Translations under genes and position numbers: made by a program
NCBI RefSeq assembly: GCF_900143675.1
Contig: NZ_FRFC01000003.1
Location: 436,095 to 500,094, forward strand
Length of the DNA stretch: 64,000 bases
Direction: 5' to 3'
Source of the DNA: Candidatus Nitrosotalea sinensis
GTDB lineage: Archaea > Thermoproteota > Nitrososphaeria > Nitrososphaerales > Nitrosopumilaceae
In this document: one piece after another, positions 51,961 through 61,393 of the stretch
How positions within the stretch are numbered: the stretch's first letter is position 1
Layout of the letters: every line of letters starts with the position of its first letter
The notes under the pieces: model-generated
What the model saw: only the letters and a program-made list of their open reading frames with translations
Database searches by the model: none
What the model was told of the DNA's origin: nothing

Positions 51961-52038
51961 CTCTGTTGAAATAATTTTCTACCATTTGCCAAATCTTTGA
52001 CAATGGATGTAAGATGTAATGTTGTGCAAAAAAGTGTA

Positions 52039-52132
52039 TACCGGGGGTGGGTTTCGAACCCACGACCTCCAGATTATGAGTATTACCCTTATGTGTGGAC
52101 TGGCACTCTAGGCCAGGCTGAGCTACCCCGGC
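52039..52132 (-). tRNA. Elongator tRNA-Met (CAT) with an unusual intron
   Basis: Read on the minus strand it starts GCCGGGGTAGCTCAG and ends with T arm GTGGG-TTCGAAA-CCCAC and acceptor CCCCGGT with discriminator A; the first pair is G-T. The anticodon loop reads CTCATAA as in archaeal elongator tRNA-Met. The 5' half of the anticodon stem is only CCAG unless about 18 bases (52082-52099) are removed, which restores CCAGA/TCTGG. The intron would then lie before the anticodon (30/31), not at 37/38. I could not draw a clean bulge-helix-bulge. Confidence 0.85.
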
Positions 52133-52174
52133 ATAACTAACGCCTAAATTCTTGATGCAATTAAATGTACTTGC

Positions 52175-53782
52175 CTAAACTTTTGCAATATCTTTCCAAG
52201 TGGTATCAACCTTTGAGACCCATTGGAATTTCTTTTGAAGTGCAGATGTGTAAAGTTTCTGCCAATCCAATTCCATTGCATCTGACCAGGACTTGACGAC
52301 TCGAGGATCGATATAATTTCTAAGTGACGTTCCCAAGTTATAGTCTCTAGTTTTTTCTGCAAGCTCTAATGCAAGTTTTAATTTTTCTTCACGTTGTTTT
52401 AATTTCTCTACTTGTTTGTCTGTCTTTGGTTTTGTTTCTTTTAATTTCTTTATTGCTTCTCGTTTTTTCTGGAGTGTTTCATCAAAGTTCTTTGGTATTG
52501 TTCTTTTGTGATTGCATGTTACCGCAGCTTCTAAGTTTGCAAGCTTGGCATGGTATATCTTGATATTTTCTGATTTTGATTTTATGTTGTCTACCTTTTT
52601 GAGATAGCTTGTTACCACCTGAGTTGCAAGATATGTTCTAAACACTTTGGCAGTAAGTCCCTTTACTATTCCACTCAAAAATTCGTTTACATGTCTTGAT
52701 GTTATCTCATGAAATATCAGTTCATCCTTTTTCTTTTTCTCTGTGAATTTCTTGAGGTTCTCATAAAATGCCTTGTCTTGTTCTGTTACTGGTAATGGTT
52801 TTTGCCATCTTACACTGTCTTTTCCTAAAAAGTCAAACTCTATCACGCCTGGCTTGAGGTTGACATGTTCTACTCGCAATGTTGTAGCACCTACGGTGTC
52901 TGCCTCATCTGGATCCTTTTCATCACCTACTCTCATGGCAGTTTTGTAAATTAAATAGCATACAGTCGCAACACTTCGAACCTTGTCGTCCTTGTCTGAC
53001 ATTTTCTTTATCACCATGCCTAGAACCTTGTCAATCTCCGCTGCAAGCTTTGTTGCCTTGTCATACTTCATCTTGTCTCGTTCCTGTTTGAGATCCGATG
53101 TGTCAGAGAGCCAAACGTACTTTCTCTTGCCTGTCAGCTCATCCATCCAGCTTGCAAGCCACATGAAGTCTTGTTCATGGATTATCTTTCCCCAGTTTCC
53201 AGGAGGAACTTTTGCTTCCTTTCCAAGGTTTAATGTAACATCTTTTTCTGTAATTCTTGGTTTCCACTTACCTCTTAGTGGGTGGTCTCCTCTTCCAATG
53301 AAAAGTCCTGGAGGCTCTGCCATCCAGTTTGCAACATCGACTTCTTTTCCATCAATTATTGCCTTGCCGTATTTTGCCTTCATCTTTTCTTTTATCTCCT
53401 TTCTTGTAGCTGCAATCTTTTTCTTCTCTTCTTTTGTCATGGTAAGCTTGGCATCTTTTTCCATGTCAACTACCTTGAAAGCTTCAGAAAAGTCAATGTC
53501 TGAAAGTGACACTCCTTTGAATTTTGCAGGAAGCTCTTTTACAAAGTGTGCAAAAAAGTTCTTTTGAAATACTGCATCCTTGACGTATGGCGTATCTTTT
53601 TTCTTTGCCCACTGGTATGCCATCTCTTCTGCATCAATACTTAGTGGAACTTTCTCTCCCTTGATCTTTACAGTAATGCCCTTTGATTCGTAGGGAGGAA
53701 GAAACGCAATGCCATTATGTTGAAGGGTTTTCCATTTCATTTTGTTATCACTAATTTTGATTAATTGTGTTGACTTTGACAA
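52175..53782 (-). CDS. Eukaryote-type DNA topoisomerase IB
   Basis: The 535-residue enzyme nicks and reseals one DNA strand through a tyrosine. It contains the core cap (PPGLFIGRGDHPLRGKWKPR, PPGNWGKIIHEQ), catalytic helices (TAMRVGDEK, LFLGKDSVRW-type segment), a coiled linker (about residues 415-470) and the C-terminal LGTSLRNYIDPR with active-site Tyr490. Among archaea, TopoIB is a hallmark of Thaumarchaeota. The start may be TTG 53782 or ATG 53740. Confidence 0.95.
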   Translation of the reverse strand: MSKSTQLIKISDNKMKWKTLQHNGIAFLPPYESKGITVKIKGEKVPLSIDAEEMAYQWAKKKDTPYVKDAVFQKNFFAHFVKELPAKFKGVSLSDIDFSEAFKVVDMEKDAKLTMTKEEKKKIAATRKEIKEKMKAKYGKAIIDGKEVDVANWMAEPPGLFIGRGDHPLRGKWKPRITEKDVTLNLGKEAKVPPGNWGKIIHEQDFMWLASWMDELTGKRKYVWLSDTSDLKQERDKMKYDKATKLAAEIDKVLGMVIKKMSDKDDKVRSVATVCYLIYKTAMRVGDEKDPDEADTVGATTLRVEHVNLKPGVIEFDFLGKDSVRWQKPLPVTEQDKAFYENLKKFTEKKKKDELIFHEITSRHVNEFLSGIVKGLTAKVFRTYLATQVVTSYLKKVDNIKSKSENIKIYHAKLANLEAAVTCNHKRTIPKNFDETLQKKREAIKKLKETKPKTDKQVEKLKQREEKLKLALELAEKTRDYNLGTSLRNYIDPRVVKSWSDAMELDWQKLYTSALQKKFQWVSKVDTTWKDIAKV

Positions 53783-53893
53783 AAATTGACCCTCTGTCGT
53801 ATATCAATCTAACCAAAATATTATTAAAAAAATTACAAAATTTACTACTTTTAGATTTTCATATTTGTCAAGTATTGGTAAAAAATATGTATT

Positions 53894-54718
53894 CTAGCTA
53901 AAAAGTTCCTTTTTTATGTAATTTTCAAACTCTATGTCCGTCTTGACCTTTTTTGCTTCAAGGAACATGGCTGCATCATTACCCACAGGATACCTTGGAA
54001 GGGGATTATCTGATGATACCGCCTTGACTATGGTGCTTGCTACCTCCTGTGGCTGTGTGCCCATCTGTGACATCATGATTAGCCCACTCAACACTTTCTG
54101 AGTGATATCCTTGTATGCAGGGTCTGCCTTTGTTGCCTTTTTGAGTGTTGTAAACAGGTTTGTCTTGACAACTCCTGGTTCTATGATTATCGTCTTTATT
54201 CCAAATGGCGCCAGCTCGTATCTCATGGATTCACTTAATCCCTCTAACGCAAACTTGGAACTGATATATCCTGGAGTTACAGGAAATCCTATCCTGCCTG
54301 CAACAGAGCTCACATTTACTATTGTTCCAGACTTTTGGTTTCGCATGGTAGGCAAAACCGACTGGATTATCCTTACTACTCCAAAAAAGTTTGTTTCAAA
54401 CTGATCTTTTAGATCCTTTTCTGTCATGTCTTCAAGACATCCTACCAAAAAGTAGCCTGCATTGTTTACAAGAAGATCTAATCTTTTATTTTCATCTAGA
54501 ATTTTTTTTACTGCATTTTTAATTGACTGGTCGTCATTTACATCAAGTTCTATTACTTTGATCTTGAGATTTTCTTTTTTTGCAATCTCCAAAATTTTAC
54601 TGCCCTTTGAGATATCACGCATTGTTGCATAGGTGTGATACCCATTGCGCCCAAGTTCAAGTGCTGTCTCAAACCCAATCCCGCTTGAACTGCCAGTCAC
54701 TAGAGCAACTTTATCCAT
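53894..54718 (-). CDS. Short-chain dehydrogenase/reductase
   Basis: The 274-residue Rossmann enzyme has VTGSSSGIGFETALELG (cofactor loop), NNAGY, NVSSVAGRIG with the catalytic Ser and YISSKFALEG with the YxxxK pair. Asp or basic selectivity at strand 2 (YATMRDISKG) hints at NADP. Substrate unknown. It stands as a single gene between topoisomerase IB and the helicase. Confidence 0.9.
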   Translation of the reverse strand: MDKVALVTGSSSGIGFETALELGRNGYHTYATMRDISKGSKILEIAKKENLKIKVIELDVNDDQSIKNAVKKILDENKRLDLLVNNAGYFLVGCLEDMTEKDLKDQFETNFFGVVRIIQSVLPTMRNQKSGTIVNVSSVAGRIGFPVTPGYISSKFALEGLSESMRYELAPFGIKTIIIEPGVVKTNLFTTLKKATKADPAYKDITQKVLSGLIMMSQMGTQPQEVASTIVKAVSSDNPLPRYPVGNDAAMFLEAKKVKTDIEFENYIKKELFS

Positions 54719-54771
54719 GTTGTATCTTGGCAGACCAGATTAATTTGTGTTATTCTGATACTCTGATATCG

Positions 54772-57276
54772 TCATACAAGCGGTTTGTCCCCTTCTGAGG
54801 GCTCTATTATCTCTGTTTTCTCTCCATCTTTTATCCTCTGGAGAATCTCTCTTGCAGACATTTTGTGAAGATATTCATTGTTATTTCCACACCTGTATGA
54901 AAAAGTACAGCGTGGGCATCCTGACTCATTTTTACAGGGACATTCTGTTACAATATCCAGGCTTCTCTCAAACGCCTTTTCTAGCCTATCATAAAGTGCC
55001 CTGCTTGCACCATTTCCTCCTATTGCCGAGTCATATACAAAGACAAGCCCAGACGTACCAAGAGATATTCCTCCAAGGTCTTGAGAGACGCCACCTGTTA
55101 TCATGTTGCTTCCCTCTATTACCACATGTTCTGTAGCGTGATAACCGCTTGCCTCGACATATTCTTCGTTTTCCGCCTTGCTGATTTCACCAAGAGGCCT
55201 TGGAGCCTTGAATACAATCCCCTTTGTAACAAAGTCATAATCGAGGGGCTTTTCCAAAATAATTTTTTGTCCCTGCCCCACCTCTTGACCCAATTCCAAA
55301 TTAACATATCCGTATACTCTTTTCTGAATGTGTAACTTGCAAAATGCAACTTCAATTCCCTTTGCAAATCTTTTCTCAAATACAGTCTCTATTGTAGGCC
55401 ACTCTTCTGTTAGTGCCTTGGTATAATATGGATAATTTTTTGGAAGATATTCTAATTTTGCAGTCATCTTTTCAGGATATCCTGTTTCTTTTACTTGATA
55501 TCTAGTTCCTGCCAAAAAATAAACCGCATGTGGATGAAGCTCCTCTAATGCAATCGGTAAAACTCGCTCTCCTACTTTTTTGTCATTTAAGAAAATATCA
55601 ATTGATCTTCCAATTCCTCTGATACTGTATTCTTCTAAAATGGATTTTATCTGATCATAGTTTGGAACATATCTATTTTCAATCAAGACAAGATTTCCGG
55701 CACCCACATGTCTTTGTATTACATCCTTATGCTCTGGCAATTCGTGTTTTGCAATTGGCTTGTCGCATGCCATTGCAATTACTTGAAACTCTTCAACAAA
55801 TGGATTCTTGGGGTCGATATACACTTGCTCGGTATCCTCAAAATAATCTGAAGGATGATTCTTGTAGTATTGTGATATTGGGTCGTTTCCCAGTATTAGA
55901 AACGCATATCCTCCCTGGCCCTTTCTTGCAGCCCTTCCTATTCTTTGTGTAAGCCTGTTGACAGGTATTGTAGATGATATCACACCATCCACATTTCCTA
56001 CATCAATTCCAAGTTCTAGCGTGGGAGTGGCAGATATTGCAAGCAACTTGTCTGATTTGAACATGTTCTCAACTGATCTCCTATAGTTTGCCATGAGCCC
56101 AGCCCTGTGAACCTTAATGTCCACTTTTTGCCTTCGGGCCTGAAGCGCCAAGAGCTCAGAATTAAGATGCGAATTACTAAAGACTAGAGTCTTGTGATGT
56201 TTTGTTGTTAGTTTTTTTAGAATGTCTATCATCAATGCACGCTGGGTCATCAATGAGGGAAACAACATTGAAAACTCGGTCTTGCCTTTTTTTCCAGAGC
56301 CTAATACCTGAACCATCTTCACGCCAAACAACATCTGACAAAAAGACAATGCATTATCAAGTGTAGCAGATGCTGCAATCATCTGCAGTTTCGGTGCAAT
56401 TCTCTTTAGTCTTTTTATGATGTAGTGAACATTGGAACCAAAAATTCCAGAATATACATGAGCCTCATCTACTGCAAGAAATCTTGCAGTATTCAATAAT
56501 GCCGCAAATCTTGTCCTATGCCATAAATGATAATGTAAGACATCAAAGTTGGTTATAATCACTTGAGGTGGACTAGAGAGAATATCTTGTCGCTCTGTTT
56601 GTTTTGTATCTCCATCAAATACTGCACATTGAATATTCATCTTGTCTGCAATCTCTTTTATCTTTGGATATTGATCCCGCGAAAGTGATTTTGTTGGATA
56701 GACAAAGATTGCTTGTATCAAAGAACTCTTTGAGCTTGCAATTTTTTCCATTATTGGAACAACAAAAGCCTCAGTTTTTCCCGATGCAGTTGGTGCAGTA
56801 ATTACAATATTGTCTCCTGATACTATATGATGTATTGCATCTTCTTGAAACTTGTAGAATTTTTTTATGCCTTTTGACTCTAATGATTCAATTATTCTCT
56901 TGTCTAATCCTGAATCCTCTACTGTAGAACCCATTTCAGGTTCAGGCTCTTCTATTACCTTAAAGTGTGATACGTAATGCCTCTTTGAGAATAAAACTGA
57001 CCTTGTAATGTCTCCGATTTTGGAATCACCTATCATCTTGTTTATCTCCTCTTCTGTCTGCAACATTCCCTCTTTCTCTAATGTTGATCCTACCTCCTTT
57101 TTGGTTGGTATCTCATCATTGTCAAATTTTATTAAAAATTCTAAAAATGCCTCATCTAGATTTTTTTTCGAATCTACAATATCTTCTATTTTACACTTGG
57201 AACAGCTAAAGTGTATTTTTTGATTAAACGTACGTTGTATCTCTATTCTTGATTTACACTTGGGACAGTAATGCAC
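54772..57276 (-). CDS. DEAD/DEAH helicase of the DUF1998/Hrq1-MrfA type
   Basis: The 834-residue protein has an N-terminal zinc-ribbon (CPKCKS and CSKCK), motif I APTASGKTEAFVVP, motif II VDEAHVYSG, motif III SATLDNAL, motif VI QRIGRAARKGQGG and a C-terminal DUF1998 region with a Cys cluster (CPCKNESGCPRC, YRCGNNNE). This is the Hrq1/MrfA helicase plan associated with DNA crosslink repair. It has an acidic region (SIGDITRSVLF to EEPEPEMGS). It is a single-gene unit. Confidence 0.92.
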   Translation of the reverse strand: MHYCPKCKSRIEIQRTFNQKIHFSCSKCKIEDIVDSKKNLDEAFLEFLIKFDNDEIPTKKEVGSTLEKEGMLQTEEEINKMIGDSKIGDITRSVLFSKRHYVSHFKVIEEPEPEMGSTVEDSGLDKRIIESLESKGIKKFYKFQEDAIHHIVSGDNIVITAPTASGKTEAFVVPIMEKIASSKSSLIQAIFVYPTKSLSRDQYPKIKEIADKMNIQCAVFDGDTKQTERQDILSSPPQVIITNFDVLHYHLWHRTRFAALLNTARFLAVDEAHVYSGIFGSNVHYIIKRLKRIAPKLQMIAASATLDNALSFCQMLFGVKMVQVLGSGKKGKTEFSMLFPSLMTQRALMIDILKKLTTKHHKTLVFSNSHLNSELLALQARRQKVDIKVHRAGLMANYRRSVENMFKSDKLLAISATPTLELGIDVGNVDGVISSTIPVNRLTQRIGRAARKGQGGYAFLILGNDPISQYYKNHPSDYFEDTEQVYIDPKNPFVEEFQVIAMACDKPIAKHELPEHKDVIQRHVGAGNLVLIENRYVPNYDQIKSILEEYSIRGIGRSIDIFLNDKKVGERVLPIALEELHPHAVYFLAGTRYQVKETGYPEKMTAKLEYLPKNYPYYTKALTEEWPTIETVFEKRFAKGIEVAFCKLHIQKRVYGYVNLELGQEVGQGQKIILEKPLDYDFVTKGIVFKAPRPLGEISKAENEEYVEASGYHATEHVVIEGSNMITGGVSQDLGGISLGTSGLVFVYDSAIGGNGASRALYDRLEKAFERSLDIVTECPCKNESGCPRCTFSYRCGNNNEYLHKMSAREILQRIKDGEKTEIIEPSEGDKPLV

Positions 57277-57370
57277 TAGTTTAATGACAACTTGTGGCTG
57301 ATTTAATTTTTGATTATACCTTGATGTCTATCAGAGGTTGAATCAAAATACCAAACCCTGATGACATATA

Positions 57371-58084
57371 ATGCGGTATGCGTTCCAATCTGATGTGGGT
57401 CTTGGAAGTTATTGGGGCGAAGTCCTCGATGTCTTGGAAAAAATAATTCCTGTTTATGATAAAGTAAATTCAATGATCTCACTTGGAAGAGATTCAGAGT
57501 TTCGGCAGCGTGGAATCAAAGGCAGAGTAAATCCTGGAGATCATATACTGGATGCAGGATCTGGTTTTGGAAACATGTCCAAGACTGCATCAATGATATG
57601 CAACAATAACATTGACATTACTCTTTATGATCCGCTCAGACCCATGTTGAAAAATACAAGTAGGTTGTTTTCCAAGACTCCAGTTCTTACTTGTGGTGTC
57701 TTTGAACATATTCCATTTCGCGATGAAAACTTTGATGCCGTATTGACTGGATATTCATTACGTGATGCAATAAATCTGCGAATTGCCATATCTGAGATAC
57801 ATCGTGTGCTCAAAAAAGGTGGACGATTTGTCATAGTGGATTTGGGCAAGCCAGATAATCCTGTAATAAGAATGGGAGTCTCGTTTTATCTTAGGGCTAT
57901 ACTTCCAATACTTGCAGTAATTGGTGGCGGAAAACTGGGACTAAAATTTGCCACACTTTATGGCACATACAAGCTATGGCCACAGAACAAAAAACTCGAG
58001 TCTCTCTTACTTGAGAGATTCTCAAGAGTAGAGTTTGAAACAGGAATGCTTGGTGGCGCAATAATGGTTGCAGCCTACAAGTAA
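57371..58084 (+). CDS. UbiE/MenG-type class I methyltransferase
   Basis: The 237-residue enzyme has YDKVNSMISLGRDSEFRQR, SAM motif ILDAGSGFGNMSK, VLTGYSLRDAINLR and EIHRVLKKGGRFVIVDLGKP, as in the ubiquinone/menaquinone C-methyltransferases. Ammonia-oxidising archaea make menaquinone-type quinones, so a quinone role is possible, but other SAM substrates cannot be excluded. The MFS gene starts one base after its stop. Confidence 0.86.
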   Translation: MRYAFQSDVGLGSYWGEVLDVLEKIIPVYDKVNSMISLGRDSEFRQRGIKGRVNPGDHILDAGSGFGNMSKTASMICNNNIDITLYDPLRPMLKNTSRLFSKTPVLTCGVFEHIPFRDENFDAVLTGYSLRDAINLRIAISEIHRVLKKGGRFVIVDLGKPDNPVIRMGVSFYLRAILPILAVIGGGKLGLKFATLYGTYKLWPQNKKLESLLLERFSRVEFETGMLGGAIMVAAYK

Positions 58085-58085
58085 G

Positions 58086-59219
58086 ATGAACAAAGTAACC
58101 CTTGTCTACATCATTGCACTGGTGGTAGGATTCTCATACGGAATGCACAATCCTGTAGTTCCTTTGTTTTCAAAAGATCTTGGTGCATCATATCTTGATC
58201 TTGGATTAATTGGATTTTCAAACTTCATTCCATACATGTTCATCCCACTCTTTGTCGGTATGCTTCTTGACCGGTTCAACAAGGGATTGCTGTTAACTCT
58301 GGGATTGGTCCTTGATACTGCGTCTATCTACGCGTTATCTACTGCAAATTCTGTGCCTCAGGTCATCCTGTTTAGAACACTTGTGGGAATCGCACATTCA
58401 TTTTTCTGGCCTCCATGTGAATCCATAATTTCACAATCATCCAGTCCGCATGATCGTGTCAAGGCAATATCAAGATTTATGGCATTTTTTGTTGCAGGAA
58501 TAATGATAGGCCCGCTTGTTGGATCGTTCCTACTTGAAAGTTTTGATGCATCATACAGAATGATATTCCAAGTCTCTGCCTTTGCAATAGCAACATCTCT
58601 TGTATTTTCTACCATGCTGTCAAAAAACAACATATCCAATCACAAGGGAAAAATATCTTTTGCATCTGCAAAACAAATGACAAAGTTTCCTACAGTGATT
58701 GCAATTTTGTTGTTCTGCAGCACAAGTTTTGGAGTATTTCTTGCAATACTTCCTGCATACATGAATGACAGAAAAATCTCTGAATCAAATATAGAATTAC
58801 TCTTTTTTGTCTTTGGCATCTCTAGGCTTGTATCTTTGCTGTCGTCTGGATTTTTAATGAAAAAATTCTTTGCAAGTGTCTTGATTGTAATTCTGTCAAT
58901 CTCCGTTGGAATGTTTCTATTGTATTATTCTCATTCTATGCTAGATTTTGGAATTGCTGTATTGATACTAGGATTTGGATTTAGTGTCTATTTCCCGCTC
59001 ACATTTGAGATAATCATGAGAAAGACACACGACAATCCAGGAGCATTAATTGGAGCCTATGAGGCTACCTTTGGAATGGGATGGGCATTTGGACCTCTAG
59101 TTATAGGTGTAATTGCAAACTCGTTTGAAAGTTCCATTCCTTATCTCATCTTGTTTGTATCAGGCCTAGCTGTTCTAGGATTTGTATTTGTAAAAAAGAA
59201 AGAGACAGTTCTTGCCTAG
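58086..59219 (+). CDS. MFS transporter
   Basis: From ATG 58086 the 377-residue protein has about 11-12 membrane helices with VVGFSYGMHNPVVPLFSKDL at the start and MLLDRFNKGLLLTLGL, an atypical motif A. It resembles drug/lipid-type major facilitators, but the substrate is unknown. Its start lies one base after the UbiE-like gene, so both are on one transcript. The earlier start at 58068 overlaps the methyltransferase. Confidence 0.86.
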   Translation: MNKVTLVYIIALVVGFSYGMHNPVVPLFSKDLGASYLDLGLIGFSNFIPYMFIPLFVGMLLDRFNKGLLLTLGLVLDTASIYALSTANSVPQVILFRTLVGIAHSFFWPPCESIISQSSSPHDRVKAISRFMAFFVAGIMIGPLVGSFLLESFDASYRMIFQVSAFAIATSLVFSTMLSKNNISNHKGKISFASAKQMTKFPTVIAILLFCSTSFGVFLAILPAYMNDRKISESNIELLFFVFGISRLVSLLSSGFLMKKFFASVLIVILSISVGMFLLYYSHSMLDFGIAVLILGFGFSVYFPLTFEIIMRKTHDNPGALIGAYEATFGMGWAFGPLVIGVIANSFESSIPYLILFVSGLAVLGFVFVKKKETVLA

Positions 59220-59350
59220 GTGTCGTACAATAAAAAACCAAACAGAAACGATACTTGCAAATCTTTAAAAACATCTTACTCAAAGACAAGGATGGCTATG
59301 ACATTAGCCTTGGAGTAAAATCCTAAACCGCCCAAGAATGGTGCTGATAA

Positions 59351-59382
59351 TGTCTACCTAATGGAAATTAAATAGGTAGACA
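59351..59382. promoter_or_regulatory. 10-bp inverted repeat before the plastocyanin operon
   Basis: TGTCTACCTA (59351-59360) and TAGGTAGACA (59373-59382) are perfect reverse complements around a 12-base spacer, with the ATG only 2 bases further on. In DNA it could be a repressor operator; in RNA a hairpin that hides the start codon. A TATA-like TCTTTAAAAAC lies upstream near 59262-59272. Confidence 0.6.
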
Positions 59383-59384
59383 AG

Positions 59385-60413
59385 ATGAACACAAAAAACA
59401 AAAAAAGAATTCGGGCTGGAATTGACACCATCACTAAAAGTAATTTACAATATTTTGTAATTGCATTTTCTATTCTAGTTCTTGCGTCAGGTCCACTCTT
59501 GTTGCATACTGTATCACCGCAGGTATTTGCAGCGGTGCAGATGATCACTATACCATATGGTGCATTTGATCCAAACTTTAACACTGCAGCACCCCAATGG
59601 TATCTGCCTACAGCTACTACTATACAGGTAAACCAAACTGTGACATGGCTAAACCAAGATACTGAAGGACACACTGTTACAAGTGGCAAAGCTGGAGGAA
59701 GAGAAGGGTTAATACAAAACAACATGGGCCAACCGTCTGGACTATTTGATAGTGGAACAATAATGCCTGGAAAGAAATGGTCATACACATTTACAAAACC
59801 AGGACAGTATGAGTATTTCTGCACAATACATCCATGGATGGATGGATACATTGTTGTAAATGAAAAAGAGCCAGACCCAACTGATGCTGATGGAAATAAA
59901 CTAACTCAATTCCCACAAGTACGTCTTACGCCTGACAGACGATATGAAGCAGACCTAAGCTGGGAACCACATTACATCATGACCGGACACAAGATAACCT
60001 TTGTATTCCAATTCTATGATAATGTAATGCCGCACCCAATTCCTGCTCATTATATATTTACTATAACGCAAAATGGAAAACAGCTCTTCAGGTCAGAAGA
60101 CAGGACACAGTTTGGAGGGGGATACAATTACTTTAGCTTTGACGAGCCAGGCCCTGCCATCTTTAGATTCGACGACATTGACAATAGTGGACAATCTGTA
60201 CAATATTCTGCGATGGTAGAGCAAATGGACTCTAATTCTGATATGAGTGGTATGGCCGGAATGGATGACATGGTCCAGCCTGCAAGAAACATGGCATTGC
60301 AAGATTATCTTATACCGTTATTCTTTACTCCTGCTTTGATTACTGCTGGAGTAGTGGTGCTTCTTGTGAAAATACGTAAAAAGAAGCCACATGAAGGAGA
60401 TTATGTACAATGA
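59385..60413 (+). CDS. Membrane-anchored plastocyanin-like copper protein
   Basis: The 342-residue protein has a basic N-terminus and signal helix (residues 22-50), a cupredoxin domain with the ligands His96 in EGHTVTSGK and Cys146, His149, Met152 in YFCTIHPWM, a second beta domain and a C-terminal membrane helix with a basic tail. A Met/Asp-rich linker (SDMSGMAGMDDM) precedes the helix and could help copper binding. It heads a four-gene operon and overlaps the next gene by 4 bases. It is a paralogue of the protein at 49752. Confidence 0.92.
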   Translation: MNTKNKKRIRAGIDTITKSNLQYFVIAFSILVLASGPLLLHTVSPQVFAAVQMITIPYGAFDPNFNTAAPQWYLPTATTIQVNQTVTWLNQDTEGHTVTSGKAGGREGLIQNNMGQPSGLFDSGTIMPGKKWSYTFTKPGQYEYFCTIHPWMDGYIVVNEKEPDPTDADGNKLTQFPQVRLTPDRRYEADLSWEPHYIMTGHKITFVFQFYDNVMPHPIPAHYIFTITQNGKQLFRSEDRTQFGGGYNYFSFDEPGPAIFRFDDIDNSGQSVQYSAMVEQMDSNSDMSGMAGMDDMVQPARNMALQDYLIPLFFTPALITAGVVVLLVKIRKKKPHEGDYVQ

Positions 60414-60994
60414 CTATGCAAACTAGAATACTAATTATTTCAGGAATACTAATCTTATCTGGAATTTTAATTGCAGTACTGTTATCAGGAAACGAATCTT
60501 TTGCACAGGAATCTGATGATTCTTCTCTTGTAGTGTCAAAAGGAATGTCCCAAGATGGCTCTGTTATTGTCACTATACTCTCTACACCTGTAGAGGTACA
60601 CAAGCCACTTGCATTACAGATTTCCTTTACTGATGCACAAGGAAACAAAATAGCCCATGAAAATTATGGTATACGTGCCATGCAGCAAGAAAGTAATGGA
60701 ATTACGGTATTGTCAAATCAAACTGCATACGCTGAAAATGGAGATGATTTACAGACAACTCTTCCATTGGATAATGCAAGCCCTGTAAACTTTCAGATAC
60801 AATTACAAGGTTCCGGACTTCCTGGAACTGATCCATCAACTTGGAAAGGTCAGATTGATACTGTCGGTATAACAGTAGTTCCAGAATTTGGACCACTGGT
60901 GTTGATAACATTGGTATCCTCACTTGCTGTAACCATACTTTTCATCAGAAAATTCGGAATAGGATTTTCACATATGGGAAAATATTCAAGCTAG
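60410..60994 (+). CDS. Exported beta-rich protein with PEFG-CTERM tail
   Basis: The 194-residue protein has a signal peptide (residues 1-33, ending NESFAQ), a mature part of beta strands (VIVTILSTPVEVHKPLALQI) and the C-terminus VPEFGPLVLITLVSSLAV followed by IRKFGIGFSHMG. The PEFG plus helix plus basic end is the thaumarchaeal PEFG-CTERM sorting signal recognised by an archaeosortase. It is translationally coupled to the plastocyanin and followed 12 bases later by crcB. Confidence 0.8.
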   Translation: MTMQTRILIISGILILSGILIAVLLSGNESFAQESDDSSLVVSKGMSQDGSVIVTILSTPVEVHKPLALQISFTDAQGNKIAHENYGIRAMQQESNGITVLSNQTAYAENGDDLQTTLPLDNASPVNFQIQLQGSGLPGTDPSTWKGQIDTVGITVVPEFGPLVLITLVSSLAVTILFIRKFGIGFSHMGKYSS

Positions 60995-61006
60995 GATGCT
61001 GGAGAG

Positions 61007-61393
61007 ATGAAATTCTTGGAAATTGTCTTGTTAGCTGCAGGAGGAGTTCTTGGAGTCTTTCTAAGATATGGTATAACAAAATCACAACTAATCCTCGGCA
61101 CACTGCCAGTTAACGTCCTGATTGTAAATATTGTTGGAAGTTTTGTGTTAGGATCATTTGCAGTCTTTTCTCAACAATGGAATCTTGATGAAAAATATGC
61201 AATGCTTGTGGCAATTGGATTCTGTGGCGGACTGACCACTATGTCGTCATTTGCTTTGGAATCAGCTAATTTAATTGACAACAAACAATATTCACTAGTG
61301 GCACTAAACATAGTTGCAAATGTTGGTCTGTCACTTGGTGCAATATTTGGAGGACGAGCATTGACCAGTATGATACTTGGAGGATTAAAATGA
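61007..61393 (+). CDS. crcB: Fluoride channel CrcB/Fluc
   Basis: The 128-residue protein has four membrane helices, GGVLGVFLRYGITK near the start, VNIVGSFVLGSF and the GFCGGLTTMSSFALE motif with the conserved Phe/Thr fluoride path. Fluc dimers export fluoride. It overlaps the DUF190 gene by 4 bases, a common pairing. No fluoride riboswitch can be present in the 12 bases before it. Confidence 0.94.
   Translation: MKFLEIVLLAAGGVLGVFLRYGITKSQLILGTLPVNVLIVNIVGSFVLGSFAVFSQQWNLDEKYAMLVAIGFCGGLTTMSSFALESANLIDNKQYSLVALNIVANVGLSLGAIFGGRALTSMILGGLK

Noticed and set aside
52039-52132. tRNA-Trp (CCA) with a canonical intron
   Set aside because: The CTCATAA loop and overall sequence match elongator tRNA-Met better, and a Trp reading leaves a poor anticodon stem.
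60995-61006. Fluoride riboswitch before crcB
   Set aside because: Only 12 bases separate crcB from the preceding gene, and no fluoride motif fits there.
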